Shown: positions 33,451 to 42,304 of the stretch, piece after piece | How the letters are laid out: every line of letters starts with the position of its first letter | Position numbering within the stretch: the stretch's first letter is position 1 | Source of the DNA: Deltaproteobacteria bacterium | GTDB taxonomy: Bacteria > Desulfobacterota > Desulfovibrionia > Desulfovibrionales > Desulfovibrionaceae | Assembly (NCBI GenBank): GCA_031285295.1 | Contig: JAITWK010000008.1 | Coordinates: 62,001-126,000, forward strand | Direction of reading: 5' to 3' | Length of the DNA stretch: 64,000 nucleotides | The notes under the pieces: generated by a model | What the model saw: the letters and a program-made list of their open reading frames with translations, nothing else | Database searches by the model: none | What the model was told of the DNA's origin: nothing | Made by a program: the position numbers and the translations under genes

Positions 33451-34668
33451 ATGAAAAGACTGTTGTTCCTATCTTTTTTGCTTATTTCCATACTTGTCCC
33501 GGTCTCGGCCTTTGCGCAGGCTGCGGACGAAAAAGAAGTGGTCATGTCCGGGGTCGGCACCACGGAAGAGGATGCCAAAAGGCAGGCCTATCGTAACGCC
33601 GTGCAAAGCGTCATCGGTGCCATGGTGGTTTCGGAAACCATTGTGGAAAATGATGAATTGATGCGGGATCAGGTGCTTTCACATAGTGACGGCTATGTCA
33701 CCAAATCCCAGCAGATTGGTTCGGCCAGAGCGCTTGAGGGTGGCCTGGTGGAAGTGACCATGCGGATTACGGTTAAAAGCCAGCAATTGCGTGAAAAATT
33801 GCAGGCGGAAAAAATAACTGTTGCCGCCATAGACGGTAAAGGGCTTTTTGCGCAAAAAGTTACGCAGGACGAAGCCAAACAGGACGCGGCAAGCATCGTT
33901 GCCGAAAAAATCAAGAACCTGCCCGCCGGAGTGTTGGTTGCCGAAGCGGATATCAGCGCCAGCAAGCAGGAACCCTCTTCGGGCATGGTGCGCCTGACCA
34001 TTCCGGTTCAGGTATCAGTGGATAAAAAAGCCTATGGCGATTTTATCAAAGACTTGAACTCCACCATGACCAAGCTTGGCTTCAAGGCCACCCCCGTGAC
34101 GTTGAATCAGGGGCAATATTTCGGACTCAGTGATTTTTCCAGGCCCATGTTCGATAAAAACTCCGATCACCCGGATGTGAAAAACTTGTTCACTATGGCT
34201 CTTTGCGACTTGATCAACAAAGAGACCGACACCTCCCGCTGGCGTCTGTATTCCATTCCCAAAGAGGTTTTCAGCGTTGCTCTCCAGAAGAATGAAAATC
34301 TTTTTACCCTCACCGTTGAACTGCGCGACGAGTCGGGCGCGATGATTACCAGTTCCGAGGTAAAGTACAGAAAATATAGTGATCGGTTCTGGAGAAACGA
34401 TCACTATACCAACAGCGTCATTGGTGCTGCGGAAAATGATACTACCATGTCGATTGCTGTTATTGCTCCGCAACCCATTATGGAAGTTTTTTATGCCGGT
34501 ATCAGGATGTTTGATGATGATTGTGAATTAAAGGACTCCGATACTGTTGTAGCAGCATTATCTGTTCAGAAGGACGCGGTAATTTTTAATCTGCCGTTTG
34601 AACTGACGGAAGAAGAACTGCAAAGTGTCCAGTCTGTTCATTGCACTATAACCAATGATGAAGAATAA
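33451..34668 (+). CDS. Secreted FlgT-N/LPP20-like protein
   Basis: 405 residues with a clear signal peptide (1-22, cleavage after AFA). Residues ~28-110 match the FlgT N-terminal / LPP20 type: GVGTTEEDAKRQAYRNAVQS, a VGAMVV-like turn, ETIVENDELMRDQVLS and SDGYV. The rest (~120-405) is beta-rich and unfamiliar. FlgT itself is a flagellar H-ring protein of Vibrio; no flagellar genes are nearby, so I infer only the fold. Middle gene of a three-gene secreted set. Confidence 0.75.
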   Translation: MKRLLFLSFLLISILVPVSAFAQAADEKEVVMSGVGTTEEDAKRQAYRNAVQSVIGAMVVSETIVENDELMRDQVLSHSDGYVTKSQQIGSARALEGGLVEVTMRITVKSQQLREKLQAEKITVAAIDGKGLFAQKVTQDEAKQDAASIVAEKIKNLPAGVLVAEADISASKQEPSSGMVRLTIPVQVSVDKKAYGDFIKDLNSTMTKLGFKATPVTLNQGQYFGLSDFSRPMFDKNSDHPDVKNLFTMALCDLINKETDTSRWRLYSIPKEVFSVALQKNENLFTLTVELRDESGAMITSSEVKYRKYSDRFWRNDHYTNSVIGAAENDTTMSIAVIAPQPIMEVFYAGIRMFDDDCELKDSDTVVAALSVQKDAVIFNLPFELTEEELQSVQSVHCTITNDEE

Positions 34669-34671
34669 ATT

Positions 34672-36015
34672 ATGAACTGCTATCATCACCATGCACTCAG
34701 GCGTCTCTTGGCGTTTTTCCTGCCTATTGTTGTGGCAGCTTGTTTGGGTATGGTGATGTGGTTTTCTCCCGCTGCGGCAAACGCGGCAGATCTTACACCA
34801 GAGGAGCTTCGCACTCCCGGTGTGTATGCCGTGGAAAATGGCGGACTGGTTTCCGTTGCCAGTGGGCGCATCTCAACAACCCTGGGCAAGGCGCGGGCCG
34901 AGCGTCTTGCCCAGGAGCAAGCCCTGCGAAATGCCAGGCAACAACTGGCCCTGCATTTGTATAAAGATAAACTGAGCGGGCCGGAAAAGTTTTCTGTCAG
35001 CATCAGCGGGGCGCGCATCATCAATCAGAATAATGACGGTAATGCCATATTCGTTGCCCTGCTGGCCGATCCGGCCAGGGTCTCGCTTGTGCCGCGCAGC
35101 CCTTTGGAAGATTTTAATGAAGTGAACGCCGCGCCCATTGTTGGGGAGTTGTTAACGCGTATGGCTACCATTGCGGATGGCGGCGGCATGGTCTTTGACG
35201 TGGATGGCGGTTGGGTGGGGCTTGGCGTAGGCTATGCCGCTTTGCCGGAACCAGCCACGCCCGAAGCGCTGCGCAAGGCCAAAACAATTGCCCGCGTAGC
35301 GGCTGCGGAGGCTCTTACCGGTTTTATTTACGGCGTTCAGGTAGATACCTGGTCGGAAGAACACAGCATTTTTGCCGAAAGCCCGGCTGGCGCTGTTTTT
35401 AAAGAATGGAGCCAGGATAAGACGCGCGAGGAAATAGCGGGTTTTTTGAATGGCGCTCAAACTGCCGGAGAATGGTTTACGGATGATAACCATGTCGGCG
35501 TGGCGGTTCTGGTTGGGCAACCCCCGCTGGATTTGGCCGCTGAGTTTGAGGATGCAGCTCTTGTGCAGGATGAAACTGGCGGCAGCGCAGACGAACCCTT
35601 GCTGTATAAATCGGATATTACCGTGGATTGGCAACGGATTTTGCTTGCGCGTCCCTGGATTTTGGCCGGGGGAACCTCTTTGTGCAAGCATGAGGGAACC
35701 CTGTACGCAATCGTTGTGGAATCTGGCGTCTTAAAAGGCAATGCGGCTTATGATCGCATGCAGTTGCCTACCATGCTGGATGCCAAGGCCAGAAATCAGC
35801 TTACCCGCTATTTGTTGGGTTTTTCCAGCAAAACGGTAACGCAGAGCGAGGAAAGCCGGTTTGCCGATTTGCAGGGCGAGGATGTGACGCAAAGCCTGAA
35901 CACGGTTTCGCGTGAGGGCGCGGTGGGCGTAGTTTCCGGCATCAAGCGTATGGGCAGCTGGTACTCCGAGGACGAAAAAACCTTGTTCCAGGCTTTTGCC
36001 GTGCCGCTTCCCTAA
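34672..36015 (+). CDS. Secreted LPP20-like protein of unknown function
   Basis: 447 residues. A long signal or signal anchor (hydrophobic ~10-36, AANA cleavage-like site at ~38) starts the protein. SGRISTTLGKARAERLAQEQ and ALRNARQQLALHL again show the LPP20/FlgT-N helix pattern. A second such helix is at EALRKAKTIARVAAAEAL. It starts 3 bases after the previous stop, so the three genes are an operon. All three proteins share one fold element but little sequence, suggesting a periplasmic or surface assembly (inference). Confidence 0.72.
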   Translation: MNCYHHHALRRLLAFFLPIVVAACLGMVMWFSPAAANAADLTPEELRTPGVYAVENGGLVSVASGRISTTLGKARAERLAQEQALRNARQQLALHLYKDKLSGPEKFSVSISGARIINQNNDGNAIFVALLADPARVSLVPRSPLEDFNEVNAAPIVGELLTRMATIADGGGMVFDVDGGWVGLGVGYAALPEPATPEALRKAKTIARVAAAEALTGFIYGVQVDTWSEEHSIFAESPAGAVFKEWSQDKTREEIAGFLNGAQTAGEWFTDDNHVGVAVLVGQPPLDLAAEFEDAALVQDETGGSADEPLLYKSDITVDWQRILLARPWILAGGTSLCKHEGTLYAIVVESGVLKGNAAYDRMQLPTMLDAKARNQLTRYLLGFSSKTVTQSEESRFADLQGEDVTQSLNTVSREGAVGVVSGIKRMGSWYSEDEKTLFQAFAVPLP

Positions 36016-36033
36016 AGGTTCCTTTCTTTGCCA

Positions 36034-36474
36034 TCAAATCAGTTGCAGAGTAATCCCGGCGATAAAAAGATAGCGGGCCAGCTTTGCAAACGCCACAATG
36101 ATCAGAAAAGACGGAAACGGCTCCCGTAACACTCCGGCAATCAGAGTCAACGGATCGCCGATGATTGGCGTCCAGCTAAGCAGTAAGGACCAGCGCCCGT
36201 ATTTGTGATACCAGCGCTCTGCCTTCTGTAGCACCTCCCCCTTGATGGGAAACCATTTCCTATCTTGCAAATGATTGCAATAGCGACCCAAAGCCCAGTT
36301 CACAACAGATCCCAGCGTGTTCCCGGCAGTTGCAACCGCAATGAGCATCCAGACGGGTTGGCTGCCCGCGCTCAACAACGCGGCCAGCACCAATTCCGAC
36401 TGCGCGGGCAAAAGCGTTGCCGCCACAAGCGCGGAAAGAAACAGGCCGGAGTAAACGTAAAAGTCTGCGTCCAT
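36034..36474 (-). CDS. YqaA/DedA-type small membrane protein
   Basis: 146 residues with four to five hydrophobic segments. The pattern LLPAQSELVLAALL, NTLGSVVNWALGRY and SWTPIIGDPLTLIAGVLR is typical of the YqaA subfamily of DedA proteins (SNARE-associated/VTT fold). DedA proteins are linked to lipid-carrier flipping and membrane homeostasis. Transcribed toward the secreted protein operon (convergent). Confidence 0.88.
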   Translation of the reverse strand: MDADFYVYSGLFLSALVAATLLPAQSELVLAALLSAGSQPVWMLIAVATAGNTLGSVVNWALGRYCNHLQDRKWFPIKGEVLQKAERWYHKYGRWSLLLSWTPIIGDPLTLIAGVLREPFPSFLIIVAFAKLARYLFIAGITLQLI

Positions 36475-36551
36475 ATTAATAGCTGTTCATTTGTCTTGTT
36501 TTAGGATATAGTTTAAAAATAAAATAACACGCATTGTTAATTTAGGATAGC

Positions 36552-37700
36552 ATGAAACGTCAACTCCAAGGTTATTATTTGCCAATCAGCACCGCAGGCG
36601 AAACGGCAAAGGCGTTTGTCCCCAACCCTTTGCCGCCGGAGCCGCCTATTGAATGGTCGCCGGAACTGTTGGCAGCTTTCGATTCCGCTCAACTCGCCCT
36701 GGGCCGTCTGGACGGTGCGGGGGCCATGCTGCCCAGTACTTCGTTATTTTTGTACATGTATGTCCGCAAAGAGGCCGTATTTTCTTCCATGATCGAGGGA
36801 ACGCAGTCTTCGCTTTCGGATTTGCTGCTGTATGAAATCGCCCAGGAGCCTGGCGTTCCGCTGGATGATGTGCGGGAAGTGAGCAGCTATGTCGCCGCGA
36901 TGGAGCATGGTTTGAAGCGCCTTGCCGAGGGATTCCCTCTTTCTTTGCGCCTTATCCGTGAAATGCACGCTATTTTACTGGCAGAGGGGCGAGGGCAACA
37001 TGCCGATCCCGGCGAGTTCCGGCGCAGTCAAAACTGGATAGGCGGTACGCGCCCCGGCAATGCCTATTTTGTGCCGCCGCCCGCGCAGAATGTGCCGGAA
37101 TGCCTCGGCGCGTTGGAAAAGTTCCTGCACGATATGCCCCAGACCACGCCGCCGTTTTTGAAAGCCGCCTTGGCGCATATCCAGTTTGAAACGATCCACC
37201 CGTTCCTTGACGGCAATGGGCGTGTGGGGCGTTTGCTAATCACGCTGATTTTGTGTGAACAGAAAGTGTTGCGGGAACCGCTGTTGTACCTGAGCCTTTA
37301 TTTCAAGGAGCATAGGCAGTATTACTACGAGCTGCTGAACAGCATCCGGGTGACGGGCAATTGGGAAGCATGGCTGCTATTTTTTGCCGAAGCCGTGACC
37401 GCGACCGCCACGCAGGGGGTGGAGGCGATAAACAAACTGGCTAAAATGGCAGAAACGGACAAAGTGAGTATATACGCGCTTGGCCGCGCAGCACCGTCCG
37501 CCGAGCAAATTCATGCCGCGCTGCTGGAACGTCCTATCGTCACGGCGAACTGGCTTGTTGAAAAGACCGGACTGACCGCAGCAACCGTGAACAAGGCCTT
37601 GGAACATCTGGAAAGAATAGGCATCGTCCGGCAATTGAATGATGCAAAGCGAAACAGGCTTTTCGCCTATGCGCAGTACATGGACATACTGAATGCGTGA
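36552..37700 (+). CDS. Fic-family adenylyltransferase-like protein
   Basis: 382 residues. The Fic motif HPFLDGNGRVGR (H216) is intact, so AMP (or NMP) transfer to protein hydroxyls is expected. The N-terminal segment SSMIEG (78-83) fits the class II inhibitory motif [S/T]xxxE[G/N], implying self-inhibition rather than a separate antitoxin. NYF-type flap residues lie near PGNAYFVPP. The C-terminus (~305-370) is a winged helix (IVTANWLVEKTGLTAATVNK), suggesting DNA binding and autoregulation. A second Fic protein is encoded at 45371. Confidence 0.92.
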   Translation: MKRQLQGYYLPISTAGETAKAFVPNPLPPEPPIEWSPELLAAFDSAQLALGRLDGAGAMLPSTSLFLYMYVRKEAVFSSMIEGTQSSLSDLLLYEIAQEPGVPLDDVREVSSYVAAMEHGLKRLAEGFPLSLRLIREMHAILLAEGRGQHADPGEFRRSQNWIGGTRPGNAYFVPPPAQNVPECLGALEKFLHDMPQTTPPFLKAALAHIQFETIHPFLDGNGRVGRLLITLILCEQKVLREPLLYLSLYFKEHRQYYYELLNSIRVTGNWEAWLLFFAEAVTATATQGVEAINKLAKMAETDKVSIYALGRAAPSAEQIHAALLERPIVTANWLVEKTGLTAATVNKALEHLERIGIVRQLNDAKRNRLFAYAQYMDILNA

Positions 37701-37756
37701 CTAGGCAATCGTTGCTTGCCGAATTGGGTGGAATTGAGTGTGTTTATGGTTTCGCG

Positions 37757-38497
37757 TCATGCTTTCCCCATCCATTTCTTGCGTTCAGCGGGTTCCATGC
37801 GCTCGATAGCGTAGCGTAGCGCGGTTCGCGGCAAGCGCGTATGAAAAACTTCCAGAAAGCCGCGCAGAGCTTCAATATCTTTTTTGCCCGCCTCTCGGAG
37901 CATCCAGCCGCTAGCCTTGTGCATGAGGTCGTGCGGGTGTGTGATAAAATATTCCGCCAGCCAGAAAGTGTCGTCCAGAATGTTCCGGCGAATCATCGCC
38001 CAGGTGGAGACCATAGCGGCGCGTTCGCGCCACAGATTGCCGCTCTCCGCCCAGCGTTGCAGGAATACGCGCCGCTCGTCAGCCCCGGTGTCCGCGCACA
38101 GCCAGTATGCGCCCATGATGTTATACACCGACAGGTCAATCAAATCCCAGTTGTTCGCCCGCTCCAGACGGCGATCATAGAGCGTGACCAACTCAGTCAG
38201 TCCCGGCAGGTCGTGCTTTTTTCGCATCCTTTCTGCCGCATTCACCATAAGGAGCAGTGCGGCCAAACGTATTTCATGCCAGGGGGAGTCAAGCAGGCTG
38301 CCGCAAGCCTCAAGCGAGAGTTTGCCCATAAACGGCTTGATTAGAGCGCGTGTAACCGGAACTGGCAGACCGAGAAATTGATCGCCGTAGCCATATTGCC
38401 CCTCGCCGGTCTTAAAAAAACGCATAAGATGCCGCGCTTTTTCAGGATTGGCGGCGGCAAGGATTTGGGCGGTGAGTTCGGCGGTGTGATGTATCAT
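37757..38497 (-). CDS. DNA alkylation repair protein (AlkD-like HEAT repeats)
   Basis: 246 residues built of HEAT-like helical repeats, matching the AlkD family. FFKTGEGQYGYGDQFLGLPV and ERANNWDLIDLSVYNIMG are family landmarks, and WMLREAGKKDIEALRGFLE comes near the end. AlkD glycosylases excise cationic N3/N7-alkyl purines without flipping the base. The key WD residues (NNWDLID) are present. Single gene. Confidence 0.9.
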   Translation of the reverse strand: MIHHTAELTAQILAAANPEKARHLMRFFKTGEGQYGYGDQFLGLPVPVTRALIKPFMGKLSLEACGSLLDSPWHEIRLAALLLMVNAAERMRKKHDLPGLTELVTLYDRRLERANNWDLIDLSVYNIMGAYWLCADTGADERRVFLQRWAESGNLWRERAAMVSTWAMIRRNILDDTFWLAEYFITHPHDLMHKASGWMLREAGKKDIEALRGFLEVFHTRLPRTALRYAIERMEPAERKKWMGKA

Positions 38498-38617
38498 GCG
38501 CTTAGCACTAACAGATAATCGGGAAAGTCTCTATGAGGCGCTTGCTGACCGCGTTGTTTTACTATGCCGGCTGAAAATAAAATAACCATCGCTCCTAATT
38601 GAGGATTACATATAACA

Positions 38618-38646
38618 AAAGGGCTCACGATTTCTCGTAAGCCCTT
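38618..38646 (-). terminator. Hairpin terminator between AlkD gene and MFS gene
   Basis: AAGGGCTCACGA, loop TTTC, TCGTAAGCCCTT with one mismatch in a 12-base stem. T-richer sequence follows on the reverse strand (CCCTTTTG) and, further off, on the forward strand (TTGTTTTTTC). It most likely ends the MFS-grd-like operon. Confidence 0.65.
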
Positions 38647-38666
38647 ACATTGTTTTTTCTGTCTGG

Positions 38667-39887
38667 TTACACTTGCGTCTTACGCACCGTAGCCGCAATT
38701 ATCGCAGCTACAAAAAACGATCCGCTCAGAACCATAAAAGCGCTGTAATAAGAGCCGTGGCTCTGGATAAGATACCCCATCAACAGCGGTGCTACAAAAC
38801 CGGCTATCTGCCCGGCTGTGTTTACGAAGCCGGAGGCAGCACCCATTACTTCCGGCGGCATTACGCTCATGGGCAAGCCCCAGAAGGCGCCAAAAGCGAT
38901 GCCTATGAGCAGGCCAGTGGCACTCATAATGGGCATAATGAGTTCATGTGAAGCATGATAGGTAAAGTACATGGCAATACCGCCCAAAATATGGGCGATG
39001 CAGACGAAGAAAGCTCGCCTGTTGGCAAAGACGTTGTCGGATAGCCAGCCGCCAAGAATGAGACCGAGCGTGCCGGCAAAAAACGGCACGGAAGCGGTGA
39101 TACCCATTTTGACCATCTCATAGCCTCGTTCATTCACCAGGTAGCTGGGCACCCAGGACATGAAGCCCCAGAAAGTGATGTCGAAGAAAAACCAGATCAG
39201 AAAGCACTGCCAGGCTACTGGGGAACGGATAACTTGCGCGAATGATACTTTTTTAACCGAAGCAGCGGCACTGCCGGAGCCTGTGCCTTTAATCTCGGCA
39301 AGTTCCTTGGAAGATATCCGGGGATGCTCGTCCGGCGAATTGGAGGCATACTTGAGCAACAGCAGGACAAGCAGTACGCCGGGAATAAGCAGTGAGAAAA
39401 ACACCGCCCGCCAGCCCCAGGCGCTCATGATGGCAACAACAAATAACGGTGCGATGGCCGGGCCAAAAAACGTGGACGACATCATAAAGCCATTGGCAGT
39501 GGTGCGTTCTTTGGCGGGGAACCAGTTGGCGATAGTCTTCCAGGATGCGGCCGGAAACACGCCTTCGCCTACGCCAAACAGAGCTCGTACAGCAAGCATA
39601 GGTTTGAGGGAGCCTATGAAGCCGGTAATCACCGTGAAGACAGTCCACCATGAGATGCCAAGAATCATAACACGGCGGGGTCCCAGCCGGTCGGCCAGCA
39701 TGCCGCCAGGAAGCTGAAGAATCGCGTAGCCGAGGAAAAAGGCGCTGATGACCGCCCCTACTTCAACGGGCTGTAATTGGAAATCCTGAGCGATGTAAGG
39801 GATGGCCACAGTCATGACCATGCGGTCAAGATATGACACTACCCACCCGATAAACAGAATGGCTAAAATTTTGTACCTAAGTTTCAT
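38667..39887 (-). CDS. MFS transporter, anion:cation symporter type
   Basis: 406 residues from ATG 39887 (AGGAAC upstream), 12 predicted membrane helices. The motif GGMLADRLGPRRVM after TM2 is the MFS loop signature, and FIGWVVSYLDRMVMTVAIPY at the start is typical of the ACS family (hexuronate, phthalate, galactonate and other organic anions). It is the last gene on the strand of the second grd-like locus, after a ~190-base gap, so it probably imports or exports that pathway's substrate or product. It is unrelated to the BCCT betaine carrier of the first locus, which points to a different substrate. Confidence 0.88.
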   Translation of the reverse strand: MKLRYKILAILFIGWVVSYLDRMVMTVAIPYIAQDFQLQPVEVGAVISAFFLGYAILQLPGGMLADRLGPRRVMILGISWWTVFTVITGFIGSLKPMLAVRALFGVGEGVFPAASWKTIANWFPAKERTTANGFMMSSTFFGPAIAPLFVVAIMSAWGWRAVFFSLLIPGVLLVLLLLKYASNSPDEHPRISSKELAEIKGTGSGSAAASVKKVSFAQVIRSPVAWQCFLIWFFFDITFWGFMSWVPSYLVNERGYEMVKMGITASVPFFAGTLGLILGGWLSDNVFANRRAFFVCIAHILGGIAMYFTYHASHELIMPIMSATGLLIGIAFGAFWGLPMSVMPPEVMGAASGFVNTAGQIAGFVAPLLMGYLIQSHGSYYSAFMVLSGSFFVAAIIAATVRKTQV

Positions 39888-40080
39888 GTTCGTTCCTGCT
39901 TTATGTGGTCTGGTTTCCACAATTGGTTGTTTTAGCGTGAGCTACACTCCCGCTCGGCAAGAGCTGAGGGCGTACGAATAGATTTGCGCGAGTGACAATT
40001 TTACTCAACACGCTGAAAACACTATTAAAAGTGACAGATGATACTATTTCTTAAACTACAGAAGAGTTGCCGCCATAACG

Positions 40081-40926
40081 CTACATACTCCAGACGATGC
40101 TGTTGCCACATTCGGGCCTTATCTCAAGCAACTTCAAAACCTTATTAAGCATATCCTTACGGAATTGCCGCTCTTCAGGCGGAGTAAGCTCGGGTTTGCC
40201 GAATACGTGACAGATATTATTGCCTTTCATGATTCGCTTTATGCCGATGCCTTCAGCAATCTTGGTCAAGTTGGTTACTTGCACAACGGGAATGTTTTCC
40301 TTTTCAATCTCTCTGGCGATAAGCGATCCGCAACGGGTGCTGGTGCCACAGGTAGAAGTAAGGATAACGGCATCCACTTCGGATGACTTAAGTGAAGCCG
40401 CGATTTCCTTGCCCATAGCCGTTCCGTTCTCAACGGAGGTCATTACCCCCGTTGTCGTGTAGAAAAGCTCCCAGAGTTTTCCGATTACCCCGTCTTTTTC
40501 CGCCTCGCGCAAGACATCAATGGGCATCAGCCGGTTTGGGTCCTCCTGTATGTACGCGTTGTTGTATCCCTGGTGACTGATATCGTAGTCACCAGGCTGA
40601 AGACGCTTTTTTCCGGAGATTGAATAGATGCAGAACTTGTTGGAATTGGTAGGGGGCATGCAGTCCGGATTCCCCTTGGGAACCAATCCACCGTCAGTAA
40701 CCAGAGCTATCCGCGCAGTGCGGATATCAGTTTCCAGCATAGGCAGACGGCACTCTTCCCTGCCGGGCATGGCCACTTCCGACTGATAAGGCAACCCTTT
40801 GACCTTGTTCAACAGCATATCAAGCGCGCGCGTACTGGCCGGAACCGTATAGTCAATAGCGGCAGCCTGTCCGGAAGCGGATTCCTCCGGGCATTGACCG
40901 GGAAGCAAGCCAACTCTTGTTACCAT
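40081..40926 (-). CDS. Truncated GrdB-like protein with Cys in place of Sec
   Basis: 281 residues from ATG 40926 (GGAG ten bases upstream). It aligns with the C-terminal two thirds of GrdB/GrdH proteins from about their residue 170 onward (IDYTVPASTRALDMLL, RIALVTDGGLVPKGNPD, SHQGYNNAYIQEDPNRL) and lacks the N-terminal ~165 residues. At the active site it reads ILTSTCGTSTRCG, with TGT (40348-40350) where the two other copies have TGA. The frame is intact and motifs are well kept, so it does not look like simple decay. It lies 57 bases after the Sec-containing paralogue in the same operon. It may be an accessory or regulatory subunit, or a recent truncated duplicate. Confidence 0.82.
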   Translation of the reverse strand: MVTRVGLLPGQCPEESASGQAAAIDYTVPASTRALDMLLNKVKGLPYQSEVAMPGREECRLPMLETDIRTARIALVTDGGLVPKGNPDCMPPTNSNKFCIYSISGKKRLQPGDYDISHQGYNNAYIQEDPNRLMPIDVLREAEKDGVIGKLWELFYTTTGVMTSVENGTAMGKEIAASLKSSEVDAVILTSTCGTSTRCGSLIAREIEKENIPVVQVTNLTKIAEGIGIKRIMKGNNICHVFGKPELTPPEERQFRKDMLNKVLKLLEIRPECGNSIVWSM

Positions 40927-40983
40927 AGCAATCAATCTCCGTATTCAAAGGCATCAGTGTTTAAATACAGCAACCGGTACTGT

Positions 40984-42303
40984 TTATTCCACGATTAATG
41001 ACTTTTGCCCTTCAGCCGGAGCTTCTTCCAGCATTTCAAGCGCACGTTTTACCATGGCCTTGCGGTAGGCTTTTTCACCGTCACCGGGAACGGCGGGGTT
41101 GCCGAAGACGTGAAGTACGCTGTTGCCTTTCAGTATTCTGTTAGCGCCTATGCCCTCCGCGATTTTGGTCAGGTTTGTCACCTGCACCGTCGGCAGACCG
41201 GCTCTTTCGAGTTCTTTGGTTATCACTGCACCGCAGCGAGTGCTGGTTCCTCAGGTGGAGGTCAGGATGACTGCATCCACCTCTTTTTCCTTAAGGCTTT
41301 TTGCCATATCCTGGCCGAATTTTTTGCCCATATCCATGGGGGTCATAACTCCGGCTGTGGTGTAGTAACTATCGAGCAGCGAGCCGATTACGCCTTCTTC
41401 CTGCAGTATCCGCATACTATCCAGCGGCACCAGGCGGTTAGGATCTTCCAGCACGAATGCGTTGTTATAACCCTGATGGCTGACTTCATATTCCGCGGGA
41501 TCAAACGCCTGTTTGCCTTCAAACGTATAGCTGTTGAAGGTTTTGGAGTTGGTAGGAACCATGTTGTCGGGATTTCCTTTGGGTACCAGCCCCCCGTCAG
41601 TGACCAGAGCGATTCTGGCCTCGGAAAGCGGCTTGTGAAGCACCGGAAGAGGAATGATCTCGTTATTCGGCATAACCACTTCAGTTTTGAAGGGCAGTTT
41701 GGCGAACTTTTTCAAGAGCATGTCCACGCCACGAGTTCCGGCCGAAGTGCTGTAATCAATATCCACAGCTGGCCCGGTGCCATGATACCCTTCTTTGACC
41801 CCATCGCCGATGACATCACCGTCAGCCAGGCGCAAAGCGAAAGGTGCAAGCGCTTCCAGCGCGCTCTTCATGCTTTTGGCGCTGTTGTCGGTTTGCAGAA
41901 TATAGCAGCGTCCCTTGTAAAGATCGGTGCCGGGGTTTTCCGAGAACAGAGAGGTTACAGACGCGATTTTCAGTTCATTCCAGACCGCTGCGGTGAGAGC
42001 CCCGCAGCCCATGCCATACCGGCCGGCGTTAAATCCCGGCCCGGCGATAAAAATATCGGGCTTTTCGTCTCTGATGATGTCCATAATTTCCGGCACAACC
42101 GTGGCAAGGTTTTCCGAAATGTGATTGTCGCCGCAAATGATGGTTTTCGTTATGACCGCTTTCGAACCAAACAGGCTCTGAAGGATTTTTCCCGGGCCGA
42201 CCGGTTCGTCTTTAATGACAATTTCCATGCTGGCGGTATCTTCGGCACCGAAGCCGCCATAAAACTGGTTAATGTAGTGTACGACCTTATATGGTGCGCT
42301 CAT
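40984..42303 (-). CDS. GrdB-family selenoprotein of unknown substrate (Sec at residue 351)
   Basis: 439 residues when UGA at 41251-41253 is read as selenocysteine; otherwise the protein would stop at VDAVILTST just before the active site. Downstream GTSTRCGAVITKELERAGLP continues the family without a break. FNAGRYGMGCGAL and VTDGGLVPKGNPD are conserved. It is about as different from grdH as from other component-B subunits, and neighbours differ (MFS transporter, TetR regulator), so I do not assign glycine, sarcosine or betaine. It starts one base after the GrdE-like stop codon, so the pair is translationally coupled and presumably forms a complex. Confidence 0.88.
41224..41242 (-). promoter_or_regulatory. 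SECIS-like hairpin downstream of the second UGA
   Basis: Nine bases after the UGA on the reverse strand, CACT-(C)-GC pairs with GC-AGTG around the loop TGCGGT, a six-pair stem with a one-base bulge. The corresponding region of the Cys-containing paralogue has no comparable hairpin. Confidence 0.5.
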
Positions 42304-42304
42304 G

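Noticed and set aside
40927-40983. Missing N-terminus of the Cys-type GrdB-like protein in another frame
   Set aside because: Only 57 bases separate it from the preceding stop, too few for the absent ~165 residues, so it is a true truncation and not a frameshift.
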